Shown piece by piece: positions 6,001-7,928 of a stretch of 7,928 bases of DNA. The translations under genes were made by a program, and so were the position numbers. Source of the DNA: CAZTGZ01 sp044339595 (GTDB taxonomy: Bacteria; Bacteroidota; Bacteroidia; NS11-12g; UBA9320). Under the pieces are notes generated by a model that saw nothing but the letters and a program-made list of their open reading frames with translations, had not been told where the DNA came from and searched no databases. Position 1 is the first letter of the stretch. Each line of letters opens with the position of its first letter. Where the stretch lies: assembly GCA_044339595.1 (NCBI GenBank), contig JBIIVF010000232.1:1-7928 (forward strand), given 5' to 3'.

Positions 6001-7928
6001 TCTTACGTGCAAGTCTGTGGCAGAAACAAACATTGGGTCAGCCACAATAGAATTGGCTTCCCTTCCTGATCCGGATCTAAAAGCTGCCAATGTGGAGTAA
6101 TTGGTACTGTTCCAATAGGCAATATTGGATCCTGTAAAATAGAAGCAATTATAATTGTTTTCACTCAAGGATGAGGAACTCGGCAAATAAAGGGGTACGC
6201 CTGCTCCGGTTTGAACTACGTTTGAATTGAATTTATTTTGTGATCCATAATAGAAATAAACGCCTTCACTGCCGGCATTTGAAGAGGGTACGTAAACATT
6301 ATTGTTGAATACATCAACGTAATCAGAATTATCAAAATAAACACCATATACTGCATTATCAGACCCGCAGTAAACCATGTTATTGGTAAATGAACTTCTT
6401 CTCGCACTGTTGCCATCACAATTATAAAAGTACGTACCATAATACCCATAAGGTACATTGACCTGGTTGGCATTGAAACGCATGTAGCGGTTATATGTGA
6501 GGTAGGTTCCATATTGGCTATAAGAAACCTGGTTCAATTCAATGCGGTTGTTTTCTATACTGGAACTATCGGTATATTGACTAAATATACCGGTGTAATA
6601 GGCAGTTATTTTGTTCCCTAAAATGTGAATCCTTCGAGAGTAGTTAGAACCAGTATAATAACCGTAGTTATATATTCCGACAGAAGTATTCATGATATCA
6701 TTATTTCGAATATCAAAAGAATCGTTCACAGCATTGTTAGACTGGATAAAGATCCCGGAGTGATCTGTAGTTTGTGTTAGCCTTCCGGATCCATTGATTA
6801 TATTATTGCTAAATTCTAACCATTTGCTGTTTCCGTTAATGCGTACAATGGTACCATAACTCGTATTTCCCCCTGAAATAGTCATCTTCCTGAAAGTAAT
6901 CCCTATAGCTGAATCGAGATAAAGCGTATAGTTATGATCCCAGGTATGATTGGTATAATTTAATACCACTTGTGAGCTATCTCCGTTTTCAGATTGAAAA
7001 ACAATGGCATTTTTCCGATTGGCACCAATAATTTTTCCAATTCTAATTCTTTCGAAATAGGTTCCATTTCTAACATTAAAGACCACAGAATCAATGATTC
7101 CGCCACGCCTCATGGCGGTAACGGCCGCTTCAAATGAGGTAAAATTCGGTGAAGCACCGCCAATGGTATAAATGCCACTCAAGGCAGGATACTGATTAAT
7201 GACCTTTGCCGTATCGTTCCAGTTTATGGTATCGTTCTGACTATTCGGCAATCGACTCCAGGTAGTCAAGGAGAATGCACTATCCGGGTGGAAGTACATT
7301 CGATTGAGGATTATGTGAGCGGTATCTCCGATATTCAACGAACCTGTCCAGTTTACGGCAGTTTTTGATACTCCATTCAAATTCCATTCAATGACCGCGG
7401 ATGAAAGATTCACTGAACCATAGTTTCTTAATACGACCTTAACATATTGGGTATCACTTCTGAAAGGGATGCTTGGAGTAATAATGGATGAAATACCTGC
7501 ATCAATGGGCGGAGGGGTAAACTCATCGGCCCCGATATCAGGCGTGAGGGTATCTCTTAACTGTCCGTCATAATCAAACGACACCTTTGGGTGAACAACC
7601 CCTGCCATATTCAAATCAAGGCTTTTGATGTGGAGATCATCTGTAGACAGAAATTCCGGATTCACATTTAGAGAATTGCTATCCTTTCCGCTTGCAGCAG
7701 TATAGCCTGACAAAGTGGTATAATTGGAGCCATTATAGTAAATCAGATTAGCGCCATTCGTTCTGGTATTGTTGTAATTTGCCCGCGAATAATCTGAGTT
7801 ATTGGGCAAGTACATGGCATAACCGGGTCCTTCGTTGACCAAAATATTGTTGAGCAGGGTATTGTTACTACCATAATAAATATACAATGCAGAACTTGAC
7901 GAACTCGTATTTGAACGCAATCTGATGG
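1..7928 (-). CDS. Giant multidomain surface/secreted protein (beta-helix, CARDB, FnIII, PPC, IPT domains), internal fragment open at both ends
   Basis: One uninterrupted minus-strand frame of 2,642 complete codons fills the window; residue n here ends at position 7929-3n. No stop occurs, and the true start (beyond 7928) and stop (before 1) are outside, so the protein exceeds 2,642 residues. Domain order: partial beta-helix (residues 1-136), CARDB-like (137-246), beta-helix (247-677), CARDB-like (678-788), beta-helix (789-1213), CARDB-like (1214-1322), FnIII-like (1323-1418), eight CARDB repeats (1419-2407), PPC-like (2408-2515), IPT/TIG-like (2516-2628), and the start of another domain. The sequence is rich in Asn, Ser, Asp, Thr and Tyr. 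I read only seven cysteines, none after residue 1405. No transmembrane segment or enzymatic motif was seen. All recognisable domains are extracellular binding or structural types, so an adhesin-like or matrix role is inferred. Export by the type IX system is plausible for Bacteroidota, but the deciding termini are missing. The frame is certain; the biological role is not. Confidence 0.97.
43..381 (-). other. Domain: IPT/TIG-like immunoglobulin fold
   Basis: Residues 2516-2628. It has LNFEIRKVTPIEVGNNG, then QITLKIEGSKFNESTVFGLM (matching the 'T-t-t-I-G--F' core of IPT/TIG domains), a central segment rich in Asp (VDDDAGSFILED), ATFTLSDAQLGLYDVTATN, and a last strand SLNRGLKVTTT. TIG domains follow PPC or CARDB domains in other giant bacterial surface proteins. 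The central part is longer than a minimal TIG domain, so the assignment rests mainly on the first and last strands. Confidence 0.65.
382..705 (-). other. Domain: PPC-like (bacterial pre-peptidase C-terminal) beta-sandwich
   Basis: Residues 2408-2515. It shows the PPC pattern: a short lead (LLPDTLYDNK), a strand with aromatic residues (SEYYRLVIPD), an ILVTLKGD strand, NEMYLRYGDVPSR (the 'L-vr-G--P' strand), and a late GTYYIMVYGE strand followed by the closing strand MSLYAR. PPC domains are non-catalytic, found beside peptidases and in large surface proteins, and are often removed during maturation. No peptidase is visible next to this one, so a structural or binding role is more likely here. 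Confidence 0.72.
706..1068 (-). other. CARDB repeat A8
   Basis: Residues 2287-2407 (121 long). It has PPANLIVSVVTAPTSAAIG, YTVRNIGSN, the loop YLSADTVWDATDILFA, NYYFIVYTD, and IAESADTNN. It is followed directly by the PPC-like domain. Confidence 0.84.
1069..1434 (-). other. CARDB repeat A7
   Basis: Residues 2165-2286 (122 long). It has SPDLKFNAWTIPSTGTSG, WEVKNDGNG, the intact loop YLSTDFVLDGSDYLLG, NYIIILKTD, and LVYEHNAETNN. It is the unit closest to the textbook pattern of the family. Confidence 0.86.
1435..1827 (-). other. CARDB repeat A6 (longest)
   Basis: Residues 2034-2164 (131 long). It starts PPVDLAVDSIYGPDSAYSG with one extra residue. It has WRIKNIGEA, the intact loop YLSLDSFLDASDIKLG at 1645-1692, NYYLIVKSD, and a closing turn NANNDEDTTNN that replaces the usual V-E. 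An alanine-rich tail (NASGAAVAMK) accounts for part of the extra length. Confidence 0.83.
1828..2199 (-). other. CARDB repeat A5
   Basis: Residues 1910-2033 (124 long). It has YPDLNLSGLDVPDTSEAG, YRVSNDGIA, YLSKDSIFSLSRAIAL (first Asp kept, the others lost), NYYFYAFAD, and LYEYTFEGNN. It ends in a basic stretch, NNVRRSKK, before the next unit. Confidence 0.84.
2200..2571 (-). other. CARDB repeat A4 (divergent)
   Basis: Residues 1786-1909 (124 long). It has RPDLSVTGVTAPSADSSG, WRVTNLGPG, FISSYNKFHKDSVIAL in place of the acidic loop, RYIYVRTD, and VIYEQTDTNN. It has a charged, lysine-rich middle (KAREDK, KNEYTDK) unlike its neighbours. Confidence 0.82.
2572..2928 (-). other. CARDB repeat A3 (divergent)
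   Basis: Residues 1667-1785 (119 long, the shortest). It has PPDLVVRNIVFADTTSSRK, YQLINEGGS, then GISASPVYNPSNITQL in place of the YLS acidic loop, YYIYVIAD, and VFEGTQDTNN. The fold-defining strands remain, but all the acidic loop residues are gone. Confidence 0.8.
2929..3300 (-). other. CARDB repeat A2
   Basis: Residues 1543-1666 (124 long). It has PPDLQVIAVTAPSTVFSG, FTIKNRGTG, a loop YLSKDSVFNGNAVYKG in which the second and third acidic positions are Asn and Ala, HYVYVVTD, and VYEHSAENNN. The length is identical to A1. Confidence 0.85.
3301..3672 (-). other. CARDB repeat A1
   Basis: Residues 1419-1542 (124 long). It starts LPDVTVTSVSAP. It has WVVRNIGSG, then the acidic loop YLSSDQTYDGSDIYLG at 3493-3540 with D---D--D spacing, KYYFIVRAD, and LIESNDGNN. 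The loop is intact, as in A6-A8, and may bind a divalent metal; that is an inference from the spacing of acidic residues. Confidence 0.85.
3673..3960 (-). other. Domain: fibronectin type III-like, single copy
   Basis: Residues 1323-1418, about 96 long. It shows the FnIII strand pattern: MIPTDSSVNQ, FNLSWSPATGATAYDVYVWP with the B-strand Trp and C-strand Tyr, then a loop of about 27 residues, ISAQIGSGLGYGVMYKWQVV with the Tyr-Lys-Trp strand, and a SKNPSCDADGPVQRFTM ending. FnIII domains act as spacers or protein- and glycan-contact modules. This copy sits exactly where the architecture changes from helix supermodules to the CARDB array, so it looks like a joint. It holds the last cysteine seen in the fragment (residue 1405). 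Confidence 0.75.
3961..4287 (-). other. Domain: CARDB-like beta-sandwich after helix 3
   Basis: Residues 1214-1322, 109 long. It opens NSLPDNIGVSRIINGSGCEL, then VEVTVFNFGSNRQSGFKVRY, SVNGVFADSL, a SGQSRTYSF strand, and KAWTDLSNETYRLNDTASK. It matches the two earlier linkers in position and closing motif (KAW-D------LNDT). It differs by carrying a cysteine (residue 1231) in the GSGCELDS loop and lacking the WTGS motif. It is followed by the FnIII-like domain rather than another helix, so it ends the supermodule series. Confidence 0.72.
4288..4548 (-). repeat. 87-residue beta-helix cap, copy 3
   Basis: Residues 1127-1213, from NYNNWY to PDIGADEF, again exactly 87 codons. Invariant residues are the same as in copies 1 and 2. 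The middle (cap positions 51-68) is the most diverged stretch of the three. At the DNA level the 24 bases for PDIGADEF (4288-4311) differ from copy 1 (7519-7542) at only three positions. Confidence 0.85.
4288..5562 (-). other. Domain: right-handed parallel beta-helix 3 (complete)
   Basis: Residues 789-1213. It starts with GVYTIGG, FNSFAEAVNALHLGGIIDTV and FKVRNGTYNEQIKL, matching helix 2. After ITLSRMTIQ come eight rungs with NN/GN turns at about 5184, 5094, 5004, 4935, 4857, 4770, 4695 and 4617, spaced 23-30 residues apart. Three consecutive rungs are near-identical (LNISGNTITG, LSISGNQFSN, FNISGNTISN), which suggests recent rung duplication or a strong shape constraint. Tyrosine runs (YYYYGY twice, GYYYTGG, FYYGA) recur at the same turn of the coil. 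It ends with the 87-residue cap. It is six residues shorter than helix 2 (425 against 431). No catalytic site is recognised. Confidence 0.87.
5563..5895 (-). other. Domain: CARDB-like beta-sandwich linking helix 2 to helix 3
   Basis: Residues 678-788, 111 long. It opens with RIPGPDDAGISAYISPLAPF and continues with VKVLMTNYGSDTLKSATVNW, TVNGSSQTAVSWTGSVPSG, then the closing KAWPAQPNGKADTLNYNDTL. The order and motifs match the linker at 7189-7518 almost residue for residue: DAGIS, V-V---NYGS, A-V-W--NG-S-TAV-WTGS, and P----DT-N-NDT. It is therefore a second copy of the same linker. Confidence 0.77.
5896..6156 (-). repeat. 87-residue beta-helix cap, copy 2
   Basis: Residues 591-677, starting NYNCFYF and ending PDIGADEF. 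It has exactly the same length as copies 1 and 3, with the same invariant positions: DLH at cap residues 48-50, D69, DG at 71-72, R75 and PDIGADEF at 80-87. It contains a cysteine at cap position 4 that the other two copies lack (they have Asn). Confidence 0.86.
5896..7188 (-). other. Domain: right-handed parallel beta-helix 2 (complete)
   Basis: Residues 247-677. The N-terminal part reads GIYTIGG, FTSFEAAVTAMRRGGIIDSV, then FNVRNGTYFERIRIG, the 'NGTY-E' start typical of pectin-lyase-like helices in Bacteroidota. After ITFRKMTISGG come eight rungs with NN/GN turns at about 6807, 6705, 6618, 6552, 6471, 6384, 6306 and 6225, spaced 22-34 residues apart. Examples are FDIRNNDI, IHILGNKI, SSIENNRI and VDVFNNNV. 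It closes with the 87-residue cap. Several rungs carry YYG or YFYYG clusters. It is probably a rigid rod with a long binding face. I see no conserved acidic or basic set that would mark a lyase or hydrolase site. Confidence 0.85.
7189..7518 (-). other. Domain: CARDB-like beta-sandwich linking helix 1 to helix 2
   Basis: Residues 137-246, about 110 long. It opens with TPPPIDAGISSIITP and contains VKVVLRNYGS, the CARDB-type 'V-N-G' strand. Next comes VIEWNLNGVSKTAVNWTGSL, then a PNSQNDTINWNDTAKV ending like the D--N-NN edge of CARDB domains. CARDB (cell adhesion related domain found in bacteria) is a beta-sandwich thought to mediate extracellular contacts. The same domain, with the same NWTGS/SWTGS motif, sits between helices 2 and 3. 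Confidence 0.75.
7519..7779 (-). repeat. 87-residue beta-helix cap, copy 1
   Basis: Residues 50-136. It runs from NYNN to PDIGADEF in exactly 87 codons and aligns without gaps to copies 2 and 3. Invariant positions in all three, numbered within the cap, are NYN at 1-3, N19, L23, NS at 35-36, P41, DLH at 48-50, L56, G60, D69, DG at 71-72, R75 and PDIGADEF at 80-87. The terminal D-DG--R----P-DIGADEF resembles the D-GA-E ending seen in 'choice-of-anchor Q' type proteins; that comparison is from memory of the family. Confidence 0.85.
7519..7926 (-). other. Domain: C-terminal end of right-handed beta-helix 1 with DIGADEF cap (partial)
   Basis: Residues 1-136 of the fragment. The visible part starts in the last helix rungs (ALYIYYGSNNTLLNNILV, then AMYLPNNSDYSRANYN). 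It continues into the conserved cap starting NYNN at 7779 and ending PDIGADEF at 7519. The same last rung and cap occur in helices 2 and 3 (PLYLPSSSSLSENNYN and AMYVSGT...CNYN), which identifies this as the end of an equivalent helix whose earlier rungs lie beyond the right edge. Beta-helices of the pectin-lyase/NosD type are common in polysaccharide-binding or -degrading extracellular proteins. No catalytic residues can be assigned here. Confidence 0.82.

Larger units (their letters stand above)
4288..7518 (-). repeat. Two complete tandem CARDB-helix supermodules (about 540 codons each)
   Basis: Each unit is a CARDB-like linker plus a complete beta-helix with cap: 7518-5896 (541 codons) and 5895-4288 (536 codons). 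The end of an earlier helix lies to the right (7926-7519). The two units share the order of every motif: DAGIS, NYGS, WTGS, YTIGG, SF-EAV, GGIID, VRNGTY-E, ESGDSS/ENGDSS, MTI, eight rungs, cap, PDIGADEF. Protein similarity is obvious. DNA is conserved only in short patches such as the PDIGADEF codons and the YTIGG codons. Confidence 0.86.

Noticed and set aside
6216..6512. Minus-strand ORF of 98 codons in another frame
   Set aside because: It overlaps helix 2 out of frame. Its Ile/Met/Thr-rich product is what the Asn/Tyr-rich helix codons give when shifted, and it is not a membrane protein gene.
1..7928. Possible frameshift or pseudogene, since no complete ORF is visible
   Set aside because: The frame stays the same from 7926 to 1 with no stop, and domain motifs continue across every part, so the gene is intact as far as it can be seen.
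1..7928. Promoters, terminators, tRNA or riboswitch structures
   Set aside because: None could be supported. AT-rich patches lie inside conserved coding motifs, and no hairpin followed by a T-run or tRNA-like fold was noticed.

Overview
The window lies entirely inside one gene. Read on the minus strand in the frame whose codons end at positions divisible by three, all 2,642 complete codons from 7926 down to 1 are sense. I checked every 60-base line and found no stop. Neither the start nor the stop codon is in the window, so a search for ORFs with both ends inside the window misses the gene and finds only short shadow ORFs in other frames. No intergenic DNA, RNA gene, mobile element, CRISPR array, promoter or terminator is visible.

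The product is a fragment of a giant, repetitive, non-enzymatic, probably secreted or cell-surface protein. Running from its N-terminal side (right end of the window) to its C-terminal side (left end), the layout has two halves. The first half (7926-3961) is a tandem supermodule. A right-handed parallel beta-helix ends in an 87-residue cap finishing with PDIGADEF and is followed by a CARDB-like beta-sandwich of about 110 residues. There are three copies: the first helix is cut by the window edge, and the other two are complete. The PDIGADEF motifs are 541 and 536 codons apart. A single fibronectin type III-like domain (3960-3673) separates the halves. The second half is an array of eight CARDB-type repeats of 119-131 residues (3672-706), then a PPC-like domain (705-382), an IPT/TIG-like domain (381-43) and the first residues of another domain (42-1).

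The organism is most likely a member of the Bacteroidota, probably free-living or environmental. This is an inference from the YTIGG...FxSFxEAV...GGIID...VRNGTYxE helix start, the D-DG--R----PDIGADEF cap, the Asn/Ser/Asp/Tyr-rich composition and the moderately AT-rich DNA. Such proteins in this phylum are often exported by the type IX secretion system, but the signal peptide and C-terminal sorting domain that would show this lie outside the window.

The domains probably form a long extracellular stalk, with beta-helical rods and strings of beta-sandwiches, acting in adhesion, gliding, matrix or polysaccharide contact. No catalytic domain is recognisable. I did not find a new multi-gene system. 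The points of interest are the size and periodicity of the gene, the indel-free cap, the tyrosine-rich helix rungs, and the loss of an acidic loop in the middle of the CARDB array.
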